DNA from: Haliclona indistincta | Taxonomy: Eukaryota; Porifera; Demospongiae; Haplosclerida; Chalinidae | Direction of reading: 5' to 3' | DNA: 64,000 bases | Assembly: GCA_964017065.1 (NCBI GenBank) | Contig: OZ024787.1 | Coordinates: forward strand, 10,892,989 to 10,956,988 | Part shown: piece by piece, positions 48,701-59,199 of the stretch | Layout of the letters: every line of letters begins with the position of its first letter | Numbering within the stretch: the first letter of the stretch is position 1 | Program-made: the position numbers and the translations under genes | Notes under the pieces: model-generated | Told to the model about the DNA's origin: nothing | Databases searched by the model: none | What the model saw: only the letters and a program-made list of their open reading frames with translations

Positions 48701-49653
48701 AATCCTGTTACATGTGTCAGTCCAATCAGTCTAGCCCAGCAGCAGCACCTCTTCATCCATGGATTTGGCCCGACGCACCATGGAGACGAATACACATTGA
48801 TTTTGCGGGACCCTTCTTAGGACACATGTTCTTCGTAGTCGTGGATGCCCATTCAAAGTGGCCCGAAGTAGTAACAATGAAGTCAACAACTGCTGAGAAG
48901 ACAATTGAAGTCATGAGAGCTCTGATAGCACACCATGAAATTCCTGAACAAGTAGTATCAGACAACGGACCACAATTCACTTCAGATGAGTTCAAGCAAT
49001 TTATGGAAAGGAATCGAATCAAGCACATACTTTCCGCACCTTACCATCCTGCTTCCAATGGACTTGCAGAGAGGTTCATTCAGACTTTGAAACGAGCGCT
49101 GAAAGCCAGTGACAAATCGAAAAGATCTATTCATCATCGTCTGGCAGAATTCTTGTTTGAATACAGAGCAACGCAACATAGCACTACAGGTGTATCACCA
49201 GCAGAGTTATTTCTGAAGCGCAAGCTAAGGACTCGTTTTGACTTGATGCATCCTGATCCCAAGAAGCAAGTGATGTCGAAACAAGCTAGTCAGAAACTTC
49301 ACCACGACACTCATGTTAAGGCTCGTGCTTTTACACCTGGAACTCGTGTGTTAGCTAGACTCTATATTGGTTCTGACAAGTGGATACCTGGAACTGTTAT
49401 ACAGCAATTGGGTCCAGTAACCTACACTGTTCAGATCTCCAATGGACGAATCGTCAAGCGACATGTCAATCAACTTCAACCCCTTCATGGAAATCAAGAG
49501 TCATCGGACACAACTGAATCGGACACTGTGTTAGACAACCAATGCTATCCTACTGTTGAACCTGTCCCTGAACCACCAGGTCCAAACGAACCTGAACGTC
49601 GATATCCTCTGAGGAATCGCCATCCACCTCTTCGATTTCAACCTACTTCCTAA
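45754..49653 (+). CDS. Gag-Pol polyprotein of the Ty3/gypsy element
   Basis: 1299 aa in one frame, only 30 nt after the 5' LTR. Gag region (1-200); two CCHC zinc knuckles (about 208-239, CYRCGRSNHGSSEC and CHACGKTGHIASVC); aspartic protease with VDTGA (about 302); reverse transcriptase (about 420-600) with the YIDD catalytic box at about 583; RNase H (DASAYGVGAV, about 730); integrase with HHCC zinc domain (about 950-990) and DDE residues (D in HIDFAG about 1016, D in SDNGPQF about 1071, E in LAERF about 1106). Gag and Pol are fused without a frameshift, as in some gypsy lineages. All catalytic motifs look intact, so the element may be active. Confidence 0.97.
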   Translation: MAAVYGKLQEFQPESESIKAYLERVTLYFKANTIDDDKKVPILLSSIGSSTYATLSDLLAPDTPGTKSFEEISTKLNDHFLPKRSTIAERFQFHKRNQEVGESVAEYDAALRKLAVNCKFGTVLQETLRDRFVCGLRHEAIQRRLLSETALTYAKAIETARAMEAADQDTRAFKRPDLSVHKLSKGRFQKSKPQTSTTKHNRDQQQPCYRCGRSNHGSSECKFKDAQCHACGKTGHIASVCRSKASSVSKKQKSKTHLVQNAEQSSEESSDEGFKIHNLVKRSPDPIVVQLQLNGKFLDMEVDTGAALSVISEATRRDVFPNDTLHPSNLILKTYTNERMEVTGTLNMRVRYGNQKQKLVLVVVAGDGPSLLGRNWLKYLRLDWSNIFAVRAARTSLVDDLLEKHKPLFSDELGSVKPFTASLQIQPDATPRFFKPRPVPYAIKEAVSQEISRLEEQGIISPVSHSQWAAPIVVVPKKDGRFRLCGDYKVTVNQAMNVEEYPLPTPEELFSTLSGGKIFSKLDLSQAYLQIPVDESSKPYLTVNTQRGLYVYNRLPFGVASAPAIFQRIMDTVLQGIDGVACYIDDILVSSPDEESHRRSLQEVFTRLENHGFRLKRSKCEFLLTSIEYLGHRVDEQGIHPLSSKVEAIVNAPAPENVQQLRSFLGLVNYYGKFIPNLASRLHPLNALLSARQKWNWSKECTRAFEDVKEQIVSAGVLTHYNPKLPITLAADASAYGVGAVISHVLPDGSEHPIAFASRTLTTSERNYAQIEKEALSLIFGIKKFHRFLYGRKFLLITDHKPLVAILGPKKGIPSLAAARLQRWAVILSAYNYEIKYKSTDDHGNADGLSRLPLPQTSPTCDTNNAISTFNIGQVQALPVTFQEIQQATRRDASLSKVLQYVQQGWPGQVDRELQTFFDRQTELSTENDCLLWGIRVVVPESLQRRVLDSLHANHSGITRMKATARSHFWWKGLDGDIESMGKSCYMCQSNQSSPAAAPLHPWIWPDAPWRRIHIDFAGPFLGHMFFVVVDAHSKWPEVVTMKSTTAEKTIEVMRALIAHHEIPEQVVSDNGPQFTSDEFKQFMERNRIKHILSAPYHPASNGLAERFIQTLKRALKASDKSKRSIHHRLAEFLFEYRATQHSTTGVSPAELFLKRKLRTRFDLMHPDPKKQVMSKQASQKLHHDTHVKARAFTPGTRVLARLYIGSDKWIPGTVIQQLGPVTYTVQISNGRIVKRHVNQLQPLHGNQESSDTTESDTVLDNQCYPTVEPVPEPPGPNEPERRYPLRNRHPPLRFQPTS

Positions 49654-49669
49654 CTTAAGGGGAAGGAGA

Positions 49670-49914
49670 TGTGGTGACTCTGTTAATGTGACTCTGTTAT
49701 TTGTGTTGATTAGTTGTGTTTTGTAATATCTCTCATGAGAACAGTCTTTGTGTTAATTTATGTCTAATGTGTAGAATGCTGACTGTCTGTCTGTCTGTTC
49801 ATTTCACACTGTTCTCCCTATTTAAGCCCTGGTAGTTTTTGTACATTTTTAGTTCAGTTCTTGGTTTTGTACTTGCATTGTTGAGTTAATAAAATATTTA
49901 AGTACGATATCACA
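49670..49914 (+). repeat. 3' LTR
   Basis: 245 bp, identical to the 5' LTR and preceded by the polypurine tract. Confidence 0.95.
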
Positions 49915-51024
49915 TTACCATTCTATGCTTGTTCCTTGTTAGTTTACATTGTGAACCAGTGGTAGATTTCACAACCCTACATCCTTTTGATTTCGATAGA
50001 AATCTTTTTAATTTCTTTAGTTTACATAAATGGCTCAAGAAAGACATAAGCAAAAGAGGTATTATTGACATTCAACAATTTCATGTATGCAAGCATTATC
50101 ATACTCCATTCCACACTGCACGACAATTCTCTACATAAATTATTACCGGTTTGTCACTCATTCAATGTAGGTGCTCATGAGGAGGAACTTGAACCATCTA
50201 TGCTTGAACCCGAATATGACAATGCCACTAACTTCACAATTGAGCAAGACACAGTTCATAACATAAAAGATAACTTATCATGCGGTCACATTGATCAGTC
50301 TACTGCTAATAGACAAAACACTATTCTTCCTGTGATGGACATGAATGAGAACATGGCTTATGGTCACATAGTCACCAACCAACTGTCTACTACTGATCAA
50401 GTAGAAACTGTTGATCAGTCTATTGTTAACCAACAAACTGACACAACCTCTTCTGTGATTAAAATGGATGATAACGTGGCTTATGGTCAAGTTAACCAGC
50501 TGTCTGCTACTGATCATGTTGAAACTAGTCTCAATGTAGTATATGAACAAGTTCCGCCAAATAACAGTAATCAAGAAGTGCAGGAGTATGATAATTCTAG
50601 TGATTCGGAATACTATTAAAGGATGAGGACATACAATTCTTGTTCATCACCCCATGTGACAAGCAAACCTACTCACATTGTTTATACACCGATACCTGTC
50701 TTTTTAGCTAAGCCAGTATAACTTATAATTATGATCATTGTTAAAACATTCAGTTTGTGTAGTAGTAGCTACATCCTGATGTGAATGTCATCAGTTATGA
50801 TCAAAGTTCCTGCAAAAAGTATAGAAGTGCACTCTTTAATCTCATAATGAGCTGTTTTAACAACAAACAATGACAGCACTGTCTACAGCATGTATCCTGG
50901 AAGTGCACCCCTGCCATTGTGAGATTTCATGCACATTTTACTCCCACTTCCTGTTATTGTTAGAACTTGGTGGTTATGTTATAATAATACTAAGACTTTT
51001 CTGACCAATCAGATTGCGCAATTT

Positions 51025-51144
51025 GAGGGATATAACGGGTCATATTTCCCTCCGCGTCACGTGCCCAAGATCATAACAGCCTTTAGCATGGTACAAGTAA
51101 GTCACATCACATGTTGGCGGGACGTATGACCCGTTATATCCCTC
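51025..51144. mobile_element. Inverted-repeat insert (GAGGGATATAACGGGTCATA)
   Basis: Perfect 20-bp inverted ends about 120 bp apart, just upstream of the receptor relic at 51175. Probably a small MITE. Confidence 0.6.
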
Positions 51145-51174
51145 GGGAAAGGGCTAGCGCTCTCGTGAAGTCTC

Positions 51175-53545
51175 AGAATGCGACGAGAGTGTACGAGTTG
51201 GTGTATGGCAACATTTTAAACAAAAATTGTGGCACTCAGTCTGGAAACAGCGCTAGTTTCATCGTTGAGTTTGTTTGTAACCCCCAGAGATTCCGGGCAG
51301 ACCAGACAACATTGTTGGAATTAGCATGAAGAACAACACACCCGGTTTCGGACTACACTTCATCTGAGTAGACCGTTGTTACGCCACTGCACTAAACACT
51401 CTCAATTCATGTAACACTGAGTTGAACAATGAAGCCATTACGCTTTCAATGCAACAAAATTCTGTTTTGATTATGATATCATAGATGAGAAAATTAAAAA
51501 GATTTCTATCGAAATCAAAAGGATGTAGGGTTGTGAAATCTACCACTGGTTCACAATGTAAAATAACAAGGAACAAGCATGGAATGGTAACACGATTGAC
51601 TTGCTAACAGACCATAGATCCCTCCATCAGTGGCTGCTTTGGTTGGCTATAACTAGTTCAGCTAGTGGCTGTTGACTGACACCTGACGTGCATTCAGCTT
51701 GTGACAAAATATTGAATCTTATGTACAGCCACTGATGTAGGGAACTATGGTCTGTTAGCAAGTCAATCGTGTTACCATTCCATGCTTGTTCCTTGTTATT
51801 TTACATTGTGAACCAGTGGTAGATTTCACAACCCTACATCCTTTTGATTTCGATAGAAATCTTTTTGATTTTCTACTTTTTCTTTTTCAGTGAAGTGCAG
51901 TTCAATATCATACACGTACTGAGAAGTTTTTGTTTCCACCATTGGTTTAGTTTTCCTGTTGTTGATGGCTTTTCTTTATTATTAACAATAATATTTTTAA
52001 CTTGTAGTTTGTTATGCTGTACATATCAGCTCGCCTACGCATGCATGCAGTGCATACGAGCCCCGCCCACGCTAGTTTGTAGACCTGTACGGCTGTTATA
52101 ATTCTCTGGCTAGCGCAGAATGGTGATCCTATACGAGCTTACCGTTCTTCGAAGATTCCAGAAAAATATGTGTTCTCTGTAATTCATACGGCTTGGCAAT
52201 ACTCAAGCTAGTGCTTGGTCACGTGCGCTAACCACTGCTTGGTCACGTGCGTATTGCGCAATCACAATAATGGCGCCTAACACTTAGCTGACAATGGATC
52301 ATGATCGAGAAATCGCGGAATTTATATCGCCGTTTCGCTAAAAACAAAATCCAAAATGCACCTGCCAGGAGAATTTCACGACTGTTCGTGGGTGTTTTAG
52401 TCTTTAAGATGACGAAACTCGATTTTCACCGTTTCCAGGTTCGTCACTTTAGTAACAATTTCGGGCAATCTCCTTGCTACTGTAAGATGGGGCAACGCCA
52501 GAGAGCAGATTTAAGTGTCTTTGGACGTATAAAATTCATCACCAGGCGAAATATCAGCGTTTGAACGCTAATGCATTGTATGTAGCCGCCATCTTGTTTT
52601 TCCGTTCAACCCTACATAGGGAGGCACTACCGTGCCTCTCTAATACAGTACACAGTGGATGTGCGCGTATACGGGTAAATAAACGGAAAACGTTGTCACA
52701 ATCACTGACACGGTCTGGAGGTGAAGGCGTGCCACCACATGCTACAAAAAAGCAACTGGTGTGTTTGACAGGAGCGCCTGAAGGAAAGTGAAGCAGCACC
52801 AAGCAAAGGTATGATACTTATACGCAGCTTTGTTTATTCTTTATACTGTAACGAAATATCTTTTCTTTGACAAAAATGCAGTGGTAGTGAGAGAGCCTGT
52901 GATACACAGCACGAGGTTACTTAATATAGACAGTCATGAACACGTGACATTTAGCTCTGGTTAGTAGTCTCTTTTTTGTGCATAATGCTATACATCCTCG
53001 AGTCTGCACACAGTCCAGTTTATCTTCTTGTCCTGAGCCCAGCACAACCTCTGTTGCAGCACCATCCTCCTCCACTGCAATCATCAGTAGCAGCACTCCA
53101 GGTGCCGATTCACTAGCCACCACTACTCAGACCCCATTAGTTATTCCCACCACTACAATCACAAACAGTCTCTCTACAATAACACAAAGCTTCCATACCT
53201 CAACTGACTCTATACCAGACCCCAATATCTTGCCTACACAATCACTATTGCCTTCAAACTCATCTTCTTCTGCTTTACTCTCTGTAGTAATGCAATCAGC
53301 TAGTACCATTCTTATCAAGTCAATTAAGTATTGCCACAGTACAGCTCACTTCTACCACACCATTCTCATTTACTATCAAAAATACTGCACAAACTAGGTA
53401 TCATAAAACTTCACATCATTAATGCTCAAGCATTTTAACATCATTTTTGCTCTTATTTCATTCTAATTCTTTACAGAAGTGCAGGTTATCCAGCAGTAAC
53501 GTGCACAGTTGCACTCACAACAATATCTTTAGTGACAGCTGTCAA
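51175..53545 (+). pseudogene. Fragmented plus-strand receptor relic
   Basis: An ectodomain piece (VYELVYGNILN, then GTQSGNSASFIVEF, then a frameshift at the EIP site) is followed by a foldback insertion. After it come the stalk (about 53005-53397, with SSCPEPSTTSV and TPGADSLATT) and the beginning of a transmembrane exon near 53478. The signal exon, part of the ectodomain, the helix and the tail are missing. Confidence 0.7.
51488..52643 (+). mobile_element. Foldback element, copy 3
   Basis: Left hairpin arms about 51490-51630 and 51720-51880; right end hairpin at 52618-52640. Very similar to copies 1 and 4; it lies inside the receptor relic. Confidence 0.8.
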
Positions 53546-53581
53546 CATTATAACCAAAATAATATTGAATAATAATAATAT

Positions 53582-55441
53582 TTAACAATTTTTATAGGAA
53601 GTTTCGATAGTAAATAGTCTGTCATTCAGTAATACTGTAACACCATATGTCACATTGGTGATAAGTTCTTCATTGTCTTGATCATCGCAATGTATGGCAC
53701 CATATGCTGTGTTGTCATTCATGAGAATATTGTGAGCTGAATTAGAATTATTAGGAGATTGCGGATTCGCTTGCTCGGTTATCAGACTGTTACATGATAA
53801 TACAAAGTTGTTTGGATAATCGTATGCTACCTCAGGTGCACTTGTATGTGCCAAATCAGTGCATAACCTGCCTTGAATCGGGGAGCCTGCATCAGAACCT
53901 ATAAAATAAATTAAATAAATCATGCAGTGCATTCTAACTGTACAATCCTGCAGTGAATACATGTATGTGTGTTTAACTTACCACATTCAACTTTTCTGTC
54001 TTTTTTCTTTAGCTTCTTGCAGAGCACAATAAACATTGAGATTATAGCAACAACAAGGAGCACTGCACACATCACAGCTAGAGATATTATGATAACTGCA
54101 TGAATAGGCATCCTTGTTGTGACTGCTTGAGTGGGAAACAGAGGTGTATCACTGTAGAGAATGGTAAATATTGTAAATATTTATTATGTACGAGCCAAGT
54201 ATAAATACCTGGAGTGAGTTGTGGAACTAACAGATGTTGTGGTTAGTTCATCAAGAGAGGAGGATGGTAATAGATATCTCGTGGAAAAAATTATTGTTTC
54301 TGTAGGCAATGGCGTGGATGCTATCCATGCTGTAGTAGAAGGTGTTATATTCTGATTTACTGTAGCCTCAGTAAATTCAGTATCAGACGATATTGAGGCA
54401 GTATACACCATTGCTGTAGTCTCTATTGTACCTATCTTGTCAATGCTGAGAGTACTTTTTGACAAAGTAGAAATCATCAGTGTTGTCAACAATGTGCTTC
54501 CATTTTGAACAGTTGCAGTGTGCGAGAGTACTTCAATTGGCACTGTCTGTGTAGTAGTGAGTTGTGGTTGACTTGTGGGATTTGTGGTTTCACTGGGCTC
54601 AAAAGGGCAGGAAGGTGGATTGGATTGAGCAGGGGGCAATGGATTAATAAGACCAGATAGCAGTTGTTGTTGAAAAACGTTTTCAACAAAATTATTTGAG
54701 GTGGAACCTACAAATTCAAAGTAAAAAATATTAATGTGAGCATAGAAGTGGAGCCGGATTCACTGCACTCACAGAAAATCCAGGAGACAAATGGAACTAT
54801 TCTACGCAGTACACCAACGCTGGAGTCACAGATAGAGAGAGAGCTTGCTTGACTTCCCAAGCCCTGCCAGTAGTACACATCCACTCCAGCTCCTGCGGTA
54901 GTGTTAGTGGAGTACTGTAGTCCGAAACCGGATGTGTTGTTCTTCATGCGTATTCCAACAATGGCGTCTGGTCTGACCGGAATCTCAGGCGGATTACAAG
55001 CAAACTCAACAATTAAACTAGCGGTGTTTCCAGACTGGGTGCCACAATTTTCGTTTAAAACGTTGCCATACACCAACTCGTACACTCCCTCCGCGTTCTG
55101 AGCTGGTTCAAATATCTGGAACTCAATGGAATTGCTTAGTGCACTACCCTGCACCATAGCCTGCCACACGGACACGTATCCCATACTGCTAAATCTCCAT
55201 GCTGGAATCAACAGCTGCAAATCTCCACTGAGTGTTTGCAATGAGCTTGTGCTATCAGTGGGGCTGGAAAACACACTTTCACCGCCAGTGCATGCCCTAC
55301 GTGCTAGACATATACAACAGCCTACATGTAGAAAGAAATGGTGAAAGAAGAATATGGCATACTTTTAGTGTAGTCAATCACGAACTCACTTTTCTCAATG
55401 AACACTAAAAGAGTAAAAAAGGTTGCAGCAATTAAATTCAT
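53582..55441 (-). CDS. Long single-pass receptor, intact
   Basis: Exons 55390-55441, 54773-55321, 54209-54707, 53982-54151 and 53582-53898 sum to 1587 nt, 528 aa, all in frame. Leader MNLIAATFFTLLVFIEK; ectodomain 18-200 (LQLLIPAWRF, YELVYGNVLN, PPEIPVRPD, GVDVYYWQGL, FVSWIF); Thr/Ser stalk 201-366; transmembrane helix about 385-408; tail with AYDYP, NTAYGAI and TYGVTV. None fits the strict ITIM pattern. The ectodomain closely matches the relic at 51175, so they are recent, oppositely oriented duplicates. ETS-type boxes lie upstream at 55700. Confidence 0.9.
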
Positions 55442-55699
55442 AATTCGAGTTTACTAGCTGACAAATTCTGCATGCAGCAAGTCCTGATCAAGTTTCATAT
55501 AAAACTTGAAATTGTTCTCCAGTTAAATAGCACAGATTGTGAGTTTCAACTAATGCAGTTAACTATTATTATTGATTTAAGCACTATTTGAATTCTGATG
55601 TCATGATGCCACATGAATTAATTTGAAAACCATGAAAACTCATTTAGATTCTTTTCTCATGATAATGTATTATATCAGAACCACAAGTTCTTACAATAG

Positions 55700-55756
55700 C
55701 AGGAAGTGGGGGTTAAATGTGCATAAAATCATTAATAATGGCAGGGGTGCACTTCC
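55700..55756. promoter_or_regulatory. Paired ETS-type boxes upstream of the 53582 receptor
   Basis: CAGGAAGTGGGG at 55700-55711 and CACTTCC at 55750-55756, about 260-315 bp from the ATG, matching 37782/37844. Confidence 0.5.
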
Positions 55757-57477
55757 AGAATACATGCTGTAGACAGTGTTGTCATTGTTTGTTCTTAATA
55801 CAACACATTATGAGATTAAAAATGCACTTCTATACTTTTCACAGGAACTTTGATCATAGCTGATGACATTCACATTAGGATGTACTACTGCAGTTTGCAA
55901 GTTAGTTGTCATAGTCAATGCTTGATGTGTGGTTAGAAGCCACACCTGATAATATTGAGCAATGCAGAGAAGCCCTACTACAGGCTAACCACACATTCAA
56001 CTATCCTTACACTGACTATGACAACCTACTTGCAAACTGTAGTGTACAAAGTGAAAGTTTTATACATACTGATCATAACAATACATATATAAGCTACTGG
56101 CTATAGCTAAAAAGACAAAAAATGTTGGATTTCAATACATAAACAATGTAAGTACATTGTAAGTTTAATTTGCTTGTCACATGTGGTGATGAACAAGAAT
56201 CGTATATGTCCTCATTCTTTAATAGTATTCATTAGAATGATCATACTCCTGCACATCTTGATTACTGTTATTTGGTCGTACTTGTTCATATACCACATTG
56301 AAACTAGTTTCATCATGATCAGTAGCAGACAGCTGGTTAACGTGACCATAAGCCACGTTATCATCCATTCTAATCACAGGAGAGGTTGTGTCGGTTAGTT
56401 GATTAACAATAGACTGATGGACAGTTTCAACTTGATCAGTAGTAGACAGCTGGTTCCTGACTATGTGACCATAAGCCATGTTCTCGTTCATGCTAATTAC
56501 AGGAGAGATTGTGTCAGTTTGTTGGTCAACAACAGAATAATCGACAGTTTCAACTTGATCAGTAGTAGATAGATGGTTAATGATTATATGACCATAAGCC
56601 ATGTTCTGATTCATGTTCATCACAGGAAGAATAGTGTTTTGTCTATTAGCAGTAGACTGATCAATGTGACCGCATGATAAGTTGTCTTTTATTTTATGAA
56701 CTGTGTCTTGCCCAATAATTGTGCAGTTAGCGGCATAGTCATATTCAGGTTCGCATTCCTCCTCATGAGCACCTACGTGCACAAATTAAAATTGTGATAA
56801 TTACTATAATTATGGAATTATGTACTAGGCCGTGTGGTGTGAAATCAGTTGAGTATGATAATGCTTGCTTGCATGAAATTGATGAATGTTTCTAGCACAA
56901 TTATAATACCTCTTTTGCTTATCTTTCTCTTGAGCCGTTTACGTAAACTGTAGAGCAGACTGATTATCAATATTACTACAACTGAAATCAAAAGAGCACA
57001 CACTACAGCAAGAACTGCTATGATAATAATTAATATTGAATATTGATTATCTGTAGTAGGCTCTGTTGTGAATGCAACTGTGGACGTTGCTGCAGGATAA
57101 CTGGCTCTTCTGTAAAGAATTAGAATGAAAATTAATAAGAGTAAAAATGATGTTGGAATGCTAGTTTAATAATACCTAGTTTGTGCAGTATTTATGACAG
57201 CAAATGATAATGGTGTGGAAGAAGTGAGCTCAATAATTGACTCGATAAGAATGGTACTAGCTGATTGCATGACTACAGAGAGTAAAGCAGAACAAGACGA
57301 GTGTGAAGACAAAGATTGGAATGGTGATTGTGTAGGCAAGATTGGGTCTGGTGTAGAGTCAGTTGTGATTTGGAAGCTTTGTGTTACTGTAGAGAGACTA
57401 TTTGTGATTGTAGTGGTGGGAATAACTGAGTAGTGGTGGCTTTTGAATTATCACCTGGAGTGCTGCTACTGCTGCTA

Positions 57478-57890
57478 ATAACATGTTATGTTTTTTTTGT
57501 CCTGAATTATTATTTTGCATGTTTTGATACTTTTTATTGATTTTGTTTCCCCGGCTAGCAAAGCCTACACATTTTACTAAAATTTGACAATGGATGCCTA
57601 AATTTAGGCACCTTTGCTCTAAAATGACCTGATCTTAATAATTATTATGAGCTGCCTAAATTTAGGCATGCTAGATTTCTATAGAGTCCACTAAAACCTC
57701 TGAAGTTTAGGGCCTTAGTAAATTTAGGCATTCTGTCCTATAAACTTAAATTGCCTAAAATGCCTAAATCGTATGCCTAAATTTGGGCACGCGTGATTGT
57801 TTTACCGATTTTGATAGGTATGCGCTAAAGATTTTCTATGAAATGGTCTAAAACCTGCAAAATATAATAGCGCGAAATAAAAAATATTGC
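57478..57890. mobile_element. AT-rich insert with CCTAAATTTAGG palindromes
   Basis: About 410 bp lies between stalk sequences that are contiguous in paralogues. It holds two exact GCCTAAATTTAGGC palindromes (57596-57609, 57654-57667) and several variants. No ends or duplication are clear; probably a transposon fragment. Confidence 0.55.
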
Positions 57891-58789
57891 GGCGGTGGAG
57901 GAGGATGGTGGTGCTGCAACAGAGGTTGTGCTGGGCTCAGGACAAGAAGATAAACTGGACTATGAGCAGACTCGAGAATATGTAATATTATGTACAGTAA
58001 ATAGACTGTTACAATTAGCAATAGTCTCCCAGTGTACCTATGGAAATAAGTAATACAGTGGTGATTGTACATAATAATAATTATTAAGCAATTAACTTAA
58101 TTGTGACATCTGCCATGATATTGTCTTACCAGAAGTTGAGACAACTGGCACGATACTGGTGACCAGAGCATTGGTTGTTGAAGAATAGGATATTTCGATT
58201 GCAGTAGAATAAGGTGCTAGAGTGGATGATGGTGGAGCTGCTGCAGCAAGAGTTGAGGATAGAGCAAATGATGATGATGTCTCTTCAGCTAATGGAGTGG
58301 TGGATATTTCGATTGCAGTAGAAGAAGGCGCAAGAGTGGATGATGGTGGAGCTGCTGCAGCATGAGTTGAGGACACTGCCTCTGTAGTGGAGGTGGGTGG
58401 AGCAGGAGTGCTGGATGGAGGGATGTGAGTGGAGCTGCTCAAAGCTATTGTTGATGAAAGTGCAGCTGGTGAACTGGTTGCTGTGATAAAGAGTGAAACT
58501 AGAGTTCTAATGAACACATACCTGAGCGCTGAGCTAAGATCTATACAGTTAGTACATGACTACTCCAGCATTACTGCAACAGTCCATAGACAGCTCGAGA
58601 TAAATTAATGATAGCAAAGCTACTCATAGAATTTATTGCACTAACAGAATAACAGTTAATCAAGTTAGCACATCACGGAAGGCCTCGATACCGTCCTATG
58701 ATAAAAGGTCTCAAGAACTTTAACAATGGCTTTGTCGTTCTTCAGTTCACAACGAATCAACGTACAGACTTTTGCATGTTGCTTGACAG

Positions 58790-59075
58790 CAGTAATTATA
58801 AAATGGGCGTTGGCTACTAGTCTAACTATGTTATAGGTCAACGCCCATTTCACAATCTCTGCTGTCAAGCAACTTGCAACTCAATCTCACATGTATCATG
58901 CAGACCTTTAGGTCTGCATGATACATGTGAGATTGAATGCAAAAGAATCGATATGCATACATGTAGGAGGTTGGGTGACACACCCACAATGCTGTAAAGT
59001 GCTCTTCCTAGGAGATGTACCTTTAGAAGGTACATCTCCTTTAGAAGGAGATGTACCTTTAGAAGCAAGGTCTGC
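58790..59075. repeat. Cluster of nested hairpins
   Basis: Three inverted pairs in a row: TTGCTTGACAGCAG with CTGCTGTCAAGCAA; a perfect palindrome around 58882-58935 (centre ACCTTTAGGT); and alternating GGAGATGTACCTTTAGAAGG/inverse units at about 59015-59075. They lie in intron 2 of the type-2 receptor. Likely MITE remains. Confidence 0.65.
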
Positions 59076-59199
59076 CAGCACTGAAAATGTCTTCACAGGA
59101 CTATTCGTTCAGTGAAGAAGCTGCAGAGATTGTTTTTGTGGAGATTTTCGAGTGGTAAGATGCAAACAGGCATGTTTTTTGACGACAAACATATTTAAA

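Larger units (their letters stand above)
45479..49914 (+). mobile_element. Complete Ty3/gypsy LTR retrotransposon
   Basis: 4436 bp bounded by a 5-bp duplication TTACC (45474-45478, 49915-49919). LTRs of 245 bp (45479-45723, 49670-49914) start TG and end CA and are identical base for base by eye. A TGGCGACGAG primer-binding-type sequence follows the 5' LTR at once, and a purine tract (AAGGGGAAGGAGA) precedes the 3' LTR. One uninterrupted Gag-Pol frame and no envelope gene. Identical LTRs imply very recent insertion. Confidence 0.97.
44362..50017 (-). mobile_element. Foldback element, copy 2, with a Ty3/gypsy element inside
   Basis: Reverse-orientation copy: the short hairpin end (GGGACGCAC...GTGCGTCCC) comes first at 44365, the long-arm hairpin at about 45220-50015. 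The retrotransposon 45479-49914 splits the second arm. A (TTC)8 tract lies at 44605-44628. Removing both leaves the receptor transmembrane exon continuous. Confidence 0.8.
42762..50619 (+). pseudogene. Plus-strand long receptor broken by three lesions
   Basis: Signal exon 42762-42831; ectodomain exon 42896-43615; 48-nt intron; stalk exon from 43664; transmembrane exon from 44211, cut near 44362 and resumed at about 50018; tail exon about 50171-50619. Lesions: a 175-bp MITE plus TA duplication in the ectodomain exon; a small deletion near 43885 that shifts the stalk frame to a stop; and a ~5.65-kb nested insertion in the transmembrane exon. Ignoring the insertions, the ectodomain frame is exactly in phase, so the gene was intact recently. 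The tail has two ITIM-type sites (VAYGQV, VVYEQV) and NMAYGHI. It is the only receptor here, with the relic at 51175, on the plus strand. Confidence 0.85.

Noticed and set aside
45813..49179. Minus-strand frames of 60-121 codons within the gypsy element
   Set aside because: Shadows of the Gag-Pol frame.
52301..52802. Short frames conserved between foldback copies (also 60149-60376)
   Set aside because: Frames are not kept open in all four copies and start codons differ; conservation follows from recent transposition.
56219..56782. Regular repeats considered as a CRISPR array
   Set aside because: The repeats are in-frame, coding and diverged, in a eukaryotic gene; there are no spacers.
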